From positions 558,001 through 622,000 of the forward strand of contig NZ_JGVU02000002.1 in assembly GCF_000708755.2 (NCBI RefSeq): a DNA stretch of 64,000 bases, read 5' to 3'. The DNA is from Metabacillus indicus LMG 22858. Lineage in GTDB: Bacteria > Bacillota > Bacilli > Bacillales > Bacillaceae. Positions 35,193 through 45,034 of this stretch are shown here, in pieces; position 1 is the stretch's first letter, and each line of letters opens with the position of its first letter. The notes under the pieces were generated by a model. The model saw only the letters and a program-made list of their open reading frames with translations. It made no database searches and had not been told where the DNA came from. Position numbers and translations under genes: made by a program.

Positions 35193-36386
35193 TTAAACAA
35201 TTTCATATAATTTATCTAGTTCATTTGAGTTCAAGTATTCTTGGCCTTCAAGATGAGTAACAAATGTTGCTCTTAACTGAGGATCCAAATATAATGTTTC
35301 AATTGCATCTGCAAGCCCTTGAGGACTCATATCACAAATCATTCCGTCTACATTATGATTTATTTGGCTGCTTGCTGTCGGATAGGAAGTGATAATTATT
35401 GGTTTGCCTAAAATCTTCGCCTCAGTGACAGTTACTGCTTTTCCTTCATACCTTGATGGCTGCACGTAAATGTCACTTGAGCGGATATATGGATAAGGAT
35501 TTTCTTTTTTTCCGAGCAAGATAAAACTTTTTTCAAGTTTATTCTCAATGATTAACTCTTTGAGTTCTTCTTCTTGACCCCCATAGCCGACAACATACCA
35601 TTTGATTTCCGGGTACCCTTTATCATGAAGGATTTTCAGAGCTTTAATGGCCATATCAAATCCTTTAACATATGAGTATCTTCCAACTGAAATTAAATTA
35701 AAATCAGAATCCTTAATTACATTTGCTTGTTCAGATTTTGACATTCTAGAAATAAATTCTGGTGACGTAATATTTTCAATTAATCTGACTTTTTCATTTA
35801 ATGATGGATAGACCGATAAGAAAGATCTCGAACATTCTTCAGAGACTGAAGCAATATAATCAAACTTTTTCCAGGCAGCAAGATCGACTTTGCGATCCAC
35901 TTCTAAACTGCCGTAGTCCGTGTGAATCCAAGCCATTTTTTTATGTGCAGAAATATTATTTGCAACGATATCATGCGGCCAGGCATAACTTATGGCTAGG
36001 TCATATTCTTTTTTTAGCTTCGGCAAAACATAAGAAGAATATTTCACAGCAAGCTGCATTTGTATATAAGCGGAGCCTTCTTTAAGTTTATTCTTCTTAG
36101 CTTTAACAAAGGATGCATATTTGACCATAATTCTTATTAATGATGTCGCTGTATGACCTTCTTTTATACATTGAGTGATGGGTTTTCTGAATACAGTGTA
36201 TGGAGCAATTTCCGGAAGAATATTTACTGGTTTTGGAATGAGATTCATAAATTCGCCTTTATGTTCAAAAATAAGCAGTTCTACATGATATTTTTCATAA
36301 TCAAATTTTTCCAGCATATTTATTAAGCTTCTTTCAATTCCGCCAATTTCCATGTCATATAAACAAAATAAAATGTTTTTTCTCAT
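35193..36386 (-). CDS. glycosyltransferase family 4
   Basis: 397 residues. ILFCLYDMEIGGIERSLINM, KKMAWIHTDYGSLEVDRKVD, LISVGRYSYVKGFDMAIKAL and DIYVQPSRYEGKAVTVTEAK identify a GT4 enzyme. It is the third member of the paralogous set with 30558-31760 and 31766-32965. Donor unknown. Confidence 0.86.
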   Translation of the reverse strand: MRKNILFCLYDMEIGGIERSLINMLEKFDYEKYHVELLIFEHKGEFMNLIPKPVNILPEIAPYTVFRKPITQCIKEGHTATSLIRIMVKYASFVKAKKNKLKEGSAYIQMQLAVKYSSYVLPKLKKEYDLAISYAWPHDIVANNISAHKKMAWIHTDYGSLEVDRKVDLAAWKKFDYIASVSEECSRSFLSVYPSLNEKVRLIENITSPEFISRMSKSEQANVIKDSDFNLISVGRYSYVKGFDMAIKALKILHDKGYPEIKWYVVGYGGQEEELKELIIENKLEKSFILLGKKENPYPYIRSSDIYVQPSRYEGKAVTVTEAKILGKPIIITSYPTASSQINHNVDGMICDMSPQGLADAIETLYLDPQLRATFVTHLEGQEYLNSNELDKLYEIV

Positions 36387-36396
36387 GGCACCCTCT

Positions 36397-37020
36397 TTAT
36401 GTTGCTATCGTTTTTTGTTTAATATTTTTCAGCTTATTTGTTCTATCATTCATGAATAAGGTATTTTCGGGAACAAGGCCTTTTACAACACTTCCAGCAG
36501 CAATGACTGAATGATCACCAATCCATGTATCCTTTAAAATAACAGCATTAGCACCTATCCATACATTCTTTCCTATATGAACTTCACCTTTAATTAAGTG
36601 CTGGTCACTTTCATTCTTAAAATTATGATCGTGGTCATTAATGCATACATTAGGGCCAATCTTTGTTTTGCTGCCGATTGTAATCTTATTTACACAATTG
36701 ATTATGCAATTGTCATTAATAAAGACTTTTTCTTCAATGACTAATTCAGCGTTAAAATCTAGCCTAACGCTCGCGTTTTTCCTTATAAAAACATATTTCC
36801 CAATATTTAAACTAGAGTTCTTGTTGAAGATTTCTATCTTACTGTTTTGCTGCATGGAATAAATTGTAGATTTAATATTCTTTGGATAAATGATTTTGTA
36901 AAAAAGACCTCTTGTGATCCCCTTTAAGTGGGACAGGTTCATAATAAAAGCTATTTTCAAACCTCTATTCTTAGATTGTGTAACTACTTCCCTGCAGATT
37001 TTGTATGCTATATTAAACAT
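36397..37020 (-). CDS. hexapeptide-repeat acyltransferase (LbH family)
   Basis: 207 residues. The C-terminal 130 residues form a left-handed beta-helix: IGSKTKIGPNVCINDHDHNF, GEVHIGKNVWIGANAVILKD, TWIGDHSVIAAGSVVKG. The catalytic His lies in DHDHNF. It most likely O-acetylates a sugar of the repeat unit using acetyl-CoA. Positioned between a GT4 and a GT32 gene in the eps operon. Confidence 0.84.
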   Translation of the reverse strand: MFNIAYKICREVVTQSKNRGLKIAFIMNLSHLKGITRGLFYKIIYPKNIKSTIYSMQQNSKIEIFNKNSSLNIGKYVFIRKNASVRLDFNAELVIEEKVFINDNCIINCVNKITIGSKTKIGPNVCINDHDHNFKNESDQHLIKGEVHIGKNVWIGANAVILKDTWIGDHSVIAAGSVVKGLVPENTLFMNDRTNKLKNIKQKTIAT

Positions 37021-37032
37021 ATTTGCAACTCC

Positions 37033-37788
37033 TTAAGAAAGTAATTTACGAAGCTTAGCAATGTTGTTTCCGCCGATCAGTTTTGCAAGGCTGAATTTTA
37101 TATAGCCCTTCACTTTTGTCCTATAAGGAAGCCAACTTTTGTAAAAATAGTGAATAGCATATGTGTTTTCTGTGATGAATTTCCTGCCATTAATATAATC
37201 ATAAGGTGAAAAATAAGTTTGAGGATAGAAGGCGCCTATTCCTTCAATAACTTGGTATTCACCATTCAGCAGGAGCTTCTTGCTTTCCAATAGCCTTGTG
37301 ACTACCGCAACATTAGTTAGACTGTCAAAGGAACCGTCCTCTTTATAGAAGCGCTTAGTTTCATAAGTATCTAAGAAGTCTTTAATAAATCTGTTTCCTT
37401 TCATAGCTCCAATTGTACTGGTAGCTATATAGTTTTCTTGTTCAAATCCCCAAAATGATTCGTGCATGTGCATGGATGCACTAAACGGTTTGAAAATTTC
37501 AACATCTGTGTCCAAATAAATTCCTCCATGGTGATATAGTGCGTAAACTCTCACATAATCACTTACAAAAGCAAATTTGCCTGCTTCGTATGCTTCTCTC
37601 ACATAGGAAAAAGAGTTAACATCAAAGTTTTCTTCATTCCATTCGATTATTTCATAGCCTACTAGATTTCTTTTCCAGCTTTGAATACATTTCTTTATGA
37701 TCGCCGGTTTTTCTTTTTTTCCAAACCAGCAATAATGAATTAATTTGGGAATCAAAATCGCTTTTTTAATCTTTGTATCTTTGGCCAT
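37033..37788 (-). CDS. glycosyltransferase family 32 (DXD-containing capsular sugar transferase)
   Basis: About 251 residues. PKLIHYCWFGKKEKPAIIKK, GYEIIEWNEENFDVNSFSYV, AFVSDYVRVYALYHHGGIYL and DTDVEIFKPF show the Gly_transf_sug fold with the D-T-D metal motif. YAIHYFYKSW is the usual C-terminal motif. The frame opens with TTG at 37809, but the ATG at 37788 follows AAAGGA by 8 bases and is preferred. Confidence 0.86.
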   Translation of the reverse strand: MAKDTKIKKAILIPKLIHYCWFGKKEKPAIIKKCIQSWKRNLVGYEIIEWNEENFDVNSFSYVREAYEAGKFAFVSDYVRVYALYHHGGIYLDTDVEIFKPFSASMHMHESFWGFEQENYIATSTIGAMKGNRFIKDFLDTYETKRFYKEDGSFDSLTNVAVVTRLLESKKLLLNGEYQVIEGIGAFYPQTYFSPYDYINGRKFITENTYAIHYFYKSWLPYRTKVKGYIKFSLAKLIGGNNIAKLRKLLS

Positions 37789-37824
37789 TTTCAGGATCCT
37801 TTCCGTCAAAGCGTTCTTTATAAT

Positions 37825-38892
37825 TTATAGTTTCAGATAGTCACTTTCGTAAATTAAGCCATAACCAATTACGTGCTCATAATAAAAATACAAAAAATAG
37901 CAAATGAGAATTCCGTAGTAAATTATTTTTTCATGTTTTTTCTTAAAGAGTTTTACAACCCATGAAAGAAGAATTAAGTTATATAAACCAAAATAAATAT
38001 TAAATCTGGCAAATATCCAATTTTGCGAAGCGATAACCATAAAGAGGACACTGATAATTGACATATTGACAATGTAGTCGCTCTTTGGCCAAAGCTTTCT
38101 CAGTTTATCCCTGCCTAAAAAAGCAATTATGACTGGAACGGCATTAACAAAAACCCGGATTTTGCTTGCTCCACCTTCTTCAAAATGACTGTATTGGCCA
38201 TATTGGGTGTTACTTATTACAGAAAACAAGAGATTAGAAAACTCATTAAACCCAACAACGATTAATACAGCAATACCAAGCAACGCAAAAGTTACTTGTG
38301 TCCAGGATTCTCTTCTCACAATAAAATAAATGGGCAGCAAAACAAGCGCGCTTTTGTGAATGGTAGATGCTAAAAGTATGACTACTAGATATTTTTTGAA
38401 TTGACCATTTAGGATATATTTTGTGCCCGTAAAAACAATAGCAGCAGCAAAGTACTGCCTGATTCCGTTCATAGATGTCGTAAACATGCCAGACGCAATA
38501 TATACATAAACGCTCAGTTCAATAATCCTTGAATATTTTAAAAGGACGATAATAATCAATAAGTTTGTAATAAGTGCCGTTGTAAATACTAGAATTTGTG
38601 GATCTGAAGATATCTGCTGCAGGAGCAGCTGATAAATGTTAAACCCGAAATCACTTGTATAATTAATTGCTTGCCATGATAATTCATTTGTCTTATATGA
38701 GTGCATGTAAAAGTAGGTATCCCCAATATTCTTCTGAAGACCAGCTACTGCAATTAAACAAACTGCAGCCAATCCAACAAATATCCTGTTTGGTTTAACG
38801 AAATTGTAGTGTATAGATGGCTGCATACTAAAATACCGCGCGAAAAATGAAAATAAATAAACTATTCCGAGATTCAACCACATAACAATCAT
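37825..38892 (-). CDS. epsG: EpsG-like polysaccharide polymerase
   Basis: 355 residues with about nine membrane segments. The family pattern is IGDTYFYMHSY near residues 70-80, SGMFTTSMNGIRQYFAAAIV in the middle and STIHKSALVLLPIYFIVR after it. EpsG proteins are the Wzy-like polymerases that join repeat units outside the membrane. The position between glycosyltransferase genes fits the B. subtilis order. Confidence 0.87.
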   Translation of the reverse strand: MIVMWLNLGIVYLFSFFARYFSMQPSIHYNFVKPNRIFVGLAAVCLIAVAGLQKNIGDTYFYMHSYKTNELSWQAINYTSDFGFNIYQLLLQQISSDPQILVFTTALITNLLIIIVLLKYSRIIELSVYVYIASGMFTTSMNGIRQYFAAAIVFTGTKYILNGQFKKYLVVILLASTIHKSALVLLPIYFIVRRESWTQVTFALLGIAVLIVVGFNEFSNLLFSVISNTQYGQYSHFEEGGASKIRVFVNAVPVIIAFLGRDKLRKLWPKSDYIVNMSIISVLFMVIASQNWIFARFNIYFGLYNLILLSWVVKLFKKKHEKIIYYGILICYFLYFYYEHVIGYGLIYESDYLKL

Positions 38893-38905
38893 TCTTGTAT
38901 TCCTT

Positions 38906-39817
38906 TCAGTTTTGCCTATTCGTTAACACAGCATTTCTCCGATCAGTGTTCCTCAGAAATAAAAATAAACCTATACCAAATGGTATGGCTGCCAAAGTTG
39001 TCAGCTTTCTTGGTGAATCATGAAGAAACTTTTTATTTTTTATCATCAGACTGCTAGATACATAATGAACAGATTCCCTAAATCTGTCCTTTAAGGAAGG
39101 TGAATATTCCATGCCGACTTTCCGAAAGAATGCAAATCCATTTGGATTTTTCTTATATTGATTGATCATGTTCAAACTGGAGCCATCAGGCAAATATTCC
39201 ACATGGCATAAAACTTCGTTCATTATCAGCAGCGGATGCATTTGATCAATGAGCACATATTTGTAACTGAGCGGACAATATTTTTCTCCGGGAAAGATGG
39301 GATAAGGCGGTGTTTTCCTAATTAAATCTGTTCTGTATACAAGTTTCTTGTCGCCTTTTACTTTATACTTTGAGTAAAGGGTGGTTAATGTGGAATGATG
39401 CAGCCCATTAGGCATGCTTGTTCCAATTATTTCTCCAGAGGGTGCTGCGTCCAAACCGACAATTCCTGCAAAGCGACTGCTACCATGTTCTTTCCAAAAA
39501 GAAACAATCTTTTCCACAGCATCATCAGACATATAGTCATCAGAGTCTATGCAGACATTTAATTCTGTCTCTATTCTTTCGTATGCAGTATTATGCGCAC
39601 CATGCATGCCCTGGTTTTTCTGAAAGTGATAAGTAATTGAAACTAAATCCTCTTTCATCCAAGTATTCACCAGATCTCTTGTTCCGTCTGTTGATCCGTC
39701 ATCAATGATCATCCAGAAAAAATCTTTACATGTTTGCCTTTTTAGACTTTCATAACACTTGTGAAGGGTATATGCTCTGTTATAGGCAGGAGTAAACACT
39801 GTTAATACAACTGTCAT
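38906..39817 (-). CDS. glycosyltransferase family 2
   Basis: 303 residues. VFTPAYNRAYTLHKCYESLK, FWMIIDDGSTDGTRDLVNTW and the metal-binding CIDSDDYMSDDAVEKI mark a GT-A enzyme. It lacks the C-terminal membrane hairpin of processive synthases. It lies in the place of epsE-like GT2 genes, but I cannot assign the motility-clutch role of EpsE to it. Confidence 0.85.
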   Translation of the reverse strand: MTVVLTVFTPAYNRAYTLHKCYESLKRQTCKDFFWMIIDDGSTDGTRDLVNTWMKEDLVSITYHFQKNQGMHGAHNTAYERIETELNVCIDSDDYMSDDAVEKIVSFWKEHGSSRFAGIVGLDAAPSGEIIGTSMPNGLHHSTLTTLYSKYKVKGDKKLVYRTDLIRKTPPYPIFPGEKYCPLSYKYVLIDQMHPLLIMNEVLCHVEYLPDGSSLNMINQYKKNPNGFAFFRKVGMEYSPSLKDRFRESVHYVSSSLMIKNKKFLHDSPRKLTTLAAIPFGIGLFLFLRNTDRRNAVLTNRQN

Positions 39818-39818
39818 T

Positions 39819-40940
39819 TTATACCCTCTCCATTTCTAATGAATTTTCCAGGTAATAACCCTCAAGCCCTTTTGCAACAGAAACCGAATCAAATCCTTTT
39901 TCTTTTAATATAGTAAACGTATCATGGCGCTCATTATTGGATGTAAGTATATCTTTAGCTAAAGTTGTAGCCTTTATTTTTATATTAAAGAAAGAAATAG
40001 TTCCAGTAATATTAGTATCTCTTGTAATAGTATTTGAAGCGAAAATAGGCAACCCTGCCGCCTGAGCCTCCACTAATACAACGGGTAATCCTTCAAAAAA
40101 AGATGGAAAAAGAAATATGTCCATAGCTTGCATTAATCTAGGTATGTCTGTTCTCACACCAAGAAATTTAACATTATTTGTTAGTCCGAGCTTCTTTACT
40201 TTCTGTTCAATCTTCAATCTTGTGGGACCCTCCCCAGCAAGTAGCAGGACAGTATCAGGATTTTCGTTGTAAATCTCCCTAAATATCTCAATCAAAAAAG
40301 AATGATTTTTCGAAGAATGAAATCTGCCAACGTGACCGATAACTAATTTATTCTCTATTTTCAAGTCACTTCTCACACTATTTCTAATCTCTTGATTAAA
40401 TTTATATTCATTCAAGTTTACAGCATTATTAATTATTTTTACCTTTCCAGACTTATTTACTTTGTTTCCAAACAGCCAAGATGCAGCTCTAGATGAGCAA
40501 GCATAATAATTTGTAGGAATATCTTTCATTATAAATCTTCCATATAACCGAAACGGAAATTTATAATCTATTCCCAAATCACTAGTATGACTATGAGCTA
40601 TTCTACAAGGTACATTAGCATATTTTGCTGCTCTCAAAACAAAGCCGCTATTCTCATTGATATGAGCATGTACAACCTTATACGTATTATTCACTTTAAA
40701 AAAATCATCTAGTGACCTAATGTACTCTCTATATCTTCCTGGTCTAATAGCCGGCATTCTGAAAATCTGACCGCCAAGCTCTTCGATCTCATCATCATAG
40801 TGTCCTCTATCCATCCGGTGCACCATGAAATCAAACTGAATTTTACTGCGGTCTATTTTTCTGTAATAATTCATCAGCATGGTCTCAAGTCCGCCTCGAT
40901 TCATGATAGTTACTACTTGAAGCACTCTCATCGGTTTCAT
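39819..40940 (-). CDS. epsF: glycosyltransferase family 4 (EpsF-like)
   Basis: 373 residues. MRVLQVVTIMNRGGLETMLM, FDFMVHRMDRGHYDDEIEEL, CRIAHSHTSDLG, LVIGHVGRFHSSKNHSFLIE and IFLFPSFFEGLPVVLVEAQA are close to the EpsF pattern of Bacillus. AGGAGG lies 6 bases before the ATG. It would add a hexose to the growing lipid-linked glycan. Confidence 0.85.
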   Translation of the reverse strand: MKPMRVLQVVTIMNRGGLETMLMNYYRKIDRSKIQFDFMVHRMDRGHYDDEIEELGGQIFRMPAIRPGRYREYIRSLDDFFKVNNTYKVVHAHINENSGFVLRAAKYANVPCRIAHSHTSDLGIDYKFPFRLYGRFIMKDIPTNYYACSSRAASWLFGNKVNKSGKVKIINNAVNLNEYKFNQEIRNSVRSDLKIENKLVIGHVGRFHSSKNHSFLIEIFREIYNENPDTVLLLAGEGPTRLKIEQKVKKLGLTNNVKFLGVRTDIPRLMQAMDIFLFPSFFEGLPVVLVEAQAAGLPIFASNTITRDTNITGTISFFNIKIKATTLAKDILTSNNERHDTFTILKEKGFDSVSVAKGLEGYYLENSLEMERV

Positions 40941-40950
40941 ACTCTTCCTC

Positions 40951-42018
40951 CTAACGCACCGCTTTTCTTAAATATTCAATAGATGTAAGCATGATGAATA
41001 AGCCCAGTACGGATTGATTTTTGGCAAAGAAAAAAAACGTCTTCCAGGCCACCGAACAATGCGTTGTATTGAACTGGCTGAGTGAACGTTTCATATGATC
41101 ACTGCTTATTATTTTTTTCAGTTGTCTTAATCTATCAACAAAAGAACTTTTGTTGGATTTACTGATGGTGTTTAAACCTAACCCAAGCGTATTGAGACTG
41201 ATGCGATTTTTTAGAACTGCCTTGTATTCGCTTCCCAGATTTTTTTTTTCGATGAAATTTTCCATTAGTTGATAGAGAGTAAAAAACTGATCAGTCAAAT
41301 GACAGTTGTATTTTGTGGTAACCGATGATTCATTTGATCGCCAGTAATGATAAAGCGGCTTATTTATGAAGATGAATGATTCAGCATGATAGACAGCGTG
41401 TATGTTAAATAGGGTATCTTCATTGCTGCCGATCAATTTTAGATCTGTAAAGAAAAGCTCCTGTTTTTTAATCAGATCGGCTTTGTATAACTTAGACCAC
41501 ACGGTTCCCCATGAATCAAGATTTTCCGGGGAGGCAGCCTCTTTATCTGTCGGCCCAATAAGCCTTTTAAGCAACACAGATTTCAGTTCAGAACCTTTAT
41601 AAGCGATGGAAGGTGGCCCATCGAATCTTTTAACATTGGAATGTGTTCCAAATTCACGAACGTACGAACACATGACAATATCTGCATTCTCTCTTACCGC
41701 CGTTTGATAAAGTTCATCATACATAAAAGGATGAATCCAGTCATCTGGATCAACGAACCCAATATAATCTCCTTGAGCAATTCTTAATCCATCGTTACGT
41801 GCATCTGAAACACCATTATTATGTTTATGCACAACTATAATTTCAGGGTGTTTATTTTTGTAATCATTTAAGATGCTGCCGCTTTCGTCAGTTGACCCAT
41901 CGTTAATACAAATGATTTCAACCTCTTTAAATTTCTGATTAAGCAAACTTTCCAGGCATCTTGATAAATAGTTTTCCACATTAAATATAGGCACGATTAT
42001 ACTGATTTTCGGCTTCAT
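40951..42018 (-). CDS. glycosyltransferase family 2 (EpsH/EpsJ-like)
   Basis: 355 residues. ISIIVPIFNVENYLSRCLES, EIICINDGSTDESGSILNDY, GVSDARNDGLRIAQGDYIGF and VDPDDWIHPFMY form the GT-A core with D-x-D. IGSNEDTLFNIHAVYHAESF is the downstream motif also seen at 34140-35174. The ATG at 42018 fits the family start; the frame is open further upstream inside the previous gene, which it overlaps by 38 bases. Confidence 0.86.
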   Translation of the reverse strand: MKPKISIIVPIFNVENYLSRCLESLLNQKFKEVEIICINDGSTDESGSILNDYKNKHPEIIVVHKHNNGVSDARNDGLRIAQGDYIGFVDPDDWIHPFMYDELYQTAVRENADIVMCSYVREFGTHSNVKRFDGPPSIAYKGSELKSVLLKRLIGPTDKEAASPENLDSWGTVWSKLYKADLIKKQELFFTDLKLIGSNEDTLFNIHAVYHAESFIFINKPLYHYWRSNESSVTTKYNCHLTDQFFTLYQLMENFIEKKNLGSEYKAVLKNRISLNTLGLGLNTISKSNKSSFVDRLRQLKKIISSDHMKRSLSQFNTTHCSVAWKTFFFFAKNQSVLGLFIMLTSIEYLRKAVR

Positions 42019-43147
42019 TTTCTTCCCTCTGCATGTATTTGTTATAGATTGATTCAAGTTCATGGATTACAGATGCCGTCTCATATTTAATAAGCCTCAA
42101 TCTGCTCATATCTCCAAACTGTTCTCTCAGCGCATTAAATGTAGTTATCTCAGCGACTTTTTCAGAAAAAGCAATCGAGTTTTGATCATGTATAATGAAC
42201 CCATTCACCCCATCTCCCACAAGCTCACGATGCCCCCTGTTGTCAGTCGCGACTATTGGGAGGCCGCATGCCATTGCCTCCATAATATTGACAGGAAGCC
42301 CTTCACGTAAACTGGAAGCGACGGCCAAGTCGCACATGGGAAGGATGTTTGCGATGTCGTTTCTGAATCCAAGGAAATGGACCGTGTCTTTCAGGCCATT
42401 TGCTTCTGCAAACCGTTTACATTCAGTTAGAAGAGTTCCCTCTCCTGCCAGCAGCAGCTTAGCGTTTGGCAACTTAGTTCTCAGATGTATCATCGCCTTT
42501 AGGAGCAGCATTTGATTTTTGTTTTTGTTGAATTCTGCTGCATAGAACATAAGCAAGTCATCTTTTTGGTAACCGTATAATTTTCTTCTTTGTACTTTAT
42601 CTTCTTTAGGAATTGGGCAGAATTTTTCAGTGTCTACCCCAACTCCGTGAATGTGTTCAATAGATCCGGCTTTGAACCGGTGCTTTAAGGCGAGATGATA
42701 GTCTTCATTGTTAATTGTAAGCAGGCAGTCAGTATAAGAAGAAAGCCATTTTTCAACTGGATAATACGTTAGCCAGTTTTGAAGAGAGGCTCCTTTGCAG
42801 AAATGAAAACCGTGTGCTGTGTAAAGGACTTTCGTGCCTTTTTTGCGTGCATCCCGTGCTGCAAGTCTTGTGAGAACCCCTCCAACAGGAGTGTGGCAAT
42901 GGATAATGCTATAATGATTGTGATCAATAATCTCTTTCAGCTGCCTGTATGCATCCGTGTTTCTTCTATTAAATGGTGATCTTTTGATGGGCAAATTGAA
43001 TTTAAAGTCAGTATAAGGCAGATCAATGGTTCCATGGGCAGCTACATGAACTTCCCAGCCATTTTCCTGAAACCATTTAAGTACTGGAAGATGAAAACTT
43101 TTGAAATGGTAATCCACTGTTGCTGTAAATAGTATTTTCGGCTTCAT
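41981..43147 (-). CDS. epsD: glycosyltransferase family 4 (EpsD-like)
   Basis: 388 residues. ILFTATVDYHFKSFHLPVLK, HCHTPVGGVLTRLAARDARK, VLYTAHGFHFCKGASLQNWL and LAVASSLREGLPVNIMEAMA match EpsD of Bacillus. It acts on the first sugar placed by EpsL. A terminator-like hairpin separates it from epsC (43168-43192). Confidence 0.9.
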   Translation of the reverse strand: MKPKILFTATVDYHFKSFHLPVLKWFQENGWEVHVAAHGTIDLPYTDFKFNLPIKRSPFNRRNTDAYRQLKEIIDHNHYSIIHCHTPVGGVLTRLAARDARKKGTKVLYTAHGFHFCKGASLQNWLTYYPVEKWLSSYTDCLLTINNEDYHLALKHRFKAGSIEHIHGVGVDTEKFCPIPKEDKVQRRKLYGYQKDDLLMFYAAEFNKNKNQMLLLKAMIHLRTKLPNAKLLLAGEGTLLTECKRFAEANGLKDTVHFLGFRNDIANILPMCDLAVASSLREGLPVNIMEAMACGLPIVATDNRGHRELVGDGVNGFIIHDQNSIAFSEKVAEITTFNALREQFGDMSRLRLIKYETASVIHELESIYNKYMQREENEAENQYNRAYI

Positions 43148-43167
43148 TTTTTCATCACCTGCTCAAA

Positions 43168-43192
43168 ACAAAAAACCCGCTGGAGGCGAGTT
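43168..43192 (-). terminator. intra-operon terminator between epsC and epsD
   Basis: On the minus strand AACTCGC-ctcca-GCGGGTT (one T-G pair) is followed by TTTTT. An intrinsic terminator inside the eps operon would need read-through, which is the known role of the EAR element found upstream of epsC. Confidence 0.78.
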
Positions 43193-43207
43193 CTATGCTG
43201 ATTTTAG

Positions 43208-45034
43208 TTAACTTGAAATTGACAGAAGTTTTTCCGTTTTAACACGCTGATTGGCAAGGTCTAAAAGCCGCATTCGCAGTTCATCTTTCTTCATTTCAGA
43301 AAATGAGCTGATGATATCGTGAATTTCTTCGATATAAAGTGTGGCTGTTTTTCCTACATATATTTTGGGATACACTTGCTTATCGTGAACTTCATCTTCT
43401 TTTAAGAGCTCCTCAAAAAGTTTTTCTCCCGGCCTCATTCCAGTTACCTCAATATCTATGTCGTCCAGCGTATGACCTGACATTTTGATTAAGTTTTTAG
43501 CGAGATCAATAATTTTGACTGGCTCTCCCATATCGAGAACAAATATTTCTCCGCCTTCTGCCAGCGCACCTGCTTGAAGAACCAGCCTTGAAGCTTCAGG
43601 GATTGTCATGAAGTATCGGACCATGTCAGGGTGAGTGATGGTAACAGGACCGCCTTTTTCGATCTGTTTTTTAAATAGGGGAATGACACTTCCCCTGCTT
43701 CCCAGGACATTTCCAAACCTCACGGCTACAAATTTCGTCTTGCTGATTGTGTCAAAATGCTGCACCAGCATTTCAGCCAATTTTTTTGTAGCTCCCATTA
43801 CACTCGTAGGATTAACTGCTTTATCAGTTGAGACCATGACGAAAGTGTCAACGTTTGCCCATCTGGCTGCACTGGCCGCATTTCTTGTTCCAATAACGTT
43901 ATTTTTTACTGCTTCCTCCGGATTACGTTCCATAAGAGGAACATGCTTATGTGCGGCGGCATGGTACACAATGTTAGGTTTGTGAAAATCCATAATCTCG
44001 AACATTTTCTTCTCATCTTGCAGATCCGCAATTTCAGTAACAATCTGGAATCCGTTTTCGTCTGCTTCTCCTTTTAACTCCATCTCGATTGAATAAATCG
44101 AGTTTTCTCCATGTCCTAAGAGAATAAGTTTCTCTGGCTGAAACGGTATAATCTGTCTGCAGATTTCAGAGCCGATTGATCCGCCTGCTCCTGTCACCAG
44201 TACGGTTTTTCCTGTAACATTTTCAGATATACTTTTAAGATCAAGTTCCACCGGCTTTCTTCCTAAAAGGTCTTCCACTCTCACTTCCCGAATCTGATTC
44301 ACTGATACTTTTCCTGAAATTAGATCTTCAAGCATCGGGATAATTTGCGTTTTGGCCGATGTTTTTAAACATTCATTAAAAATATTCCTAAGACCCTTTT
44401 TACTTAAAGAAGGAATGGCAATGATGATGTTTTCAGCTTGAAGTTCCCTGACTTTTTGTTCAATGGACTTTACGTTACCCACAACAGGTATGCCAAGGAT
44501 GTCAAGCTTGTGCTTTGCAGCATTGTCATCTATAAATGCTACCGGACAAAGGTCTGTATCCGCGCTTTTCAAAAGCTGTCTTGCTACCATTGTTCCTGCA
44601 GATCCTGCTCCTATGATGATTGTCCGATTCTTGGTGATTGGTTTAGATATGTATGTATCACGAAGCATTCGCCATAAAAATCTCGATCCGCCTATAAGAA
44701 GCATGTGAATCATCCATGTTACAGCAAGCAGTCTGAAATGAACTTCCATTTCAATGATCTGTTGCATGACTCCCGTTACAATAATTGAAAAAGTAATCGC
44801 CTTAAAGATAATGATCAGTTCTCCTACACTTGCGTACTCCCAGGCTTTGTTGTACAGCTTATAAATAAAGGAAAAAAAATGATGACTGATTAATAAAGTT
44901 AGTGAACTTATAACAAGCGGGACTGTCAGGACGTGTATATCTGCTTCTAAGAGAAACCGGCTGAAAAAAATCGCAGACAAAACAATGATTGAATCAATGA
45001 AAACCAAGAGCGATACTCTCTTATGGTAGGTCAT
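43208..45034 (-). CDS. epsC: UDP-N-acetylglucosamine 4,6-dehydratase-like membrane protein
   Basis: 608 residues. Four membrane segments occupy residues 8-115. A CoA-binding-like Rossmann fold follows (IIGAGSAGTMVARQLLKSAD), and then the SDR catalytic domain: GKTVLVTGAGGSIGSEICRQ, IVYHAAAHKHVPLMERNPEE, VMVSTDKAVNPTSVMGATKK, with SVMGATKK in the place of the usual YxxxK. This is the CapD/PglF/EpsC family, which makes UDP-4-keto-6-deoxy sugar for EpsN and EpsM. AGGAGG lies 10 bases before the ATG. The start overlaps the stop of the small ORF upstream (ATGA). Confidence 0.93.
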   Translation of the reverse strand: MTYHKRVSLLVFIDSIIVLSAIFFSRFLLEADIHVLTVPLVISSLTLLISHHFFSFIYKLYNKAWEYASVGELIIIFKAITFSIIVTGVMQQIIEMEVHFRLLAVTWMIHMLLIGGSRFLWRMLRDTYISKPITKNRTIIIGAGSAGTMVARQLLKSADTDLCPVAFIDDNAAKHKLDILGIPVVGNVKSIEQKVRELQAENIIIAIPSLSKKGLRNIFNECLKTSAKTQIIPMLEDLISGKVSVNQIREVRVEDLLGRKPVELDLKSISENVTGKTVLVTGAGGSIGSEICRQIIPFQPEKLILLGHGENSIYSIEMELKGEADENGFQIVTEIADLQDEKKMFEIMDFHKPNIVYHAAAHKHVPLMERNPEEAVKNNVIGTRNAASAARWANVDTFVMVSTDKAVNPTSVMGATKKLAEMLVQHFDTISKTKFVAVRFGNVLGSRGSVIPLFKKQIEKGGPVTITHPDMVRYFMTIPEASRLVLQAGALAEGGEIFVLDMGEPVKIIDLAKNLIKMSGHTLDDIDIEVTGMRPGEKLFEELLKEDEVHDKQVYPKIYVGKTATLYIEEIHDIISSFSEMKKDELRMRLLDLANQRVKTEKLLSISS

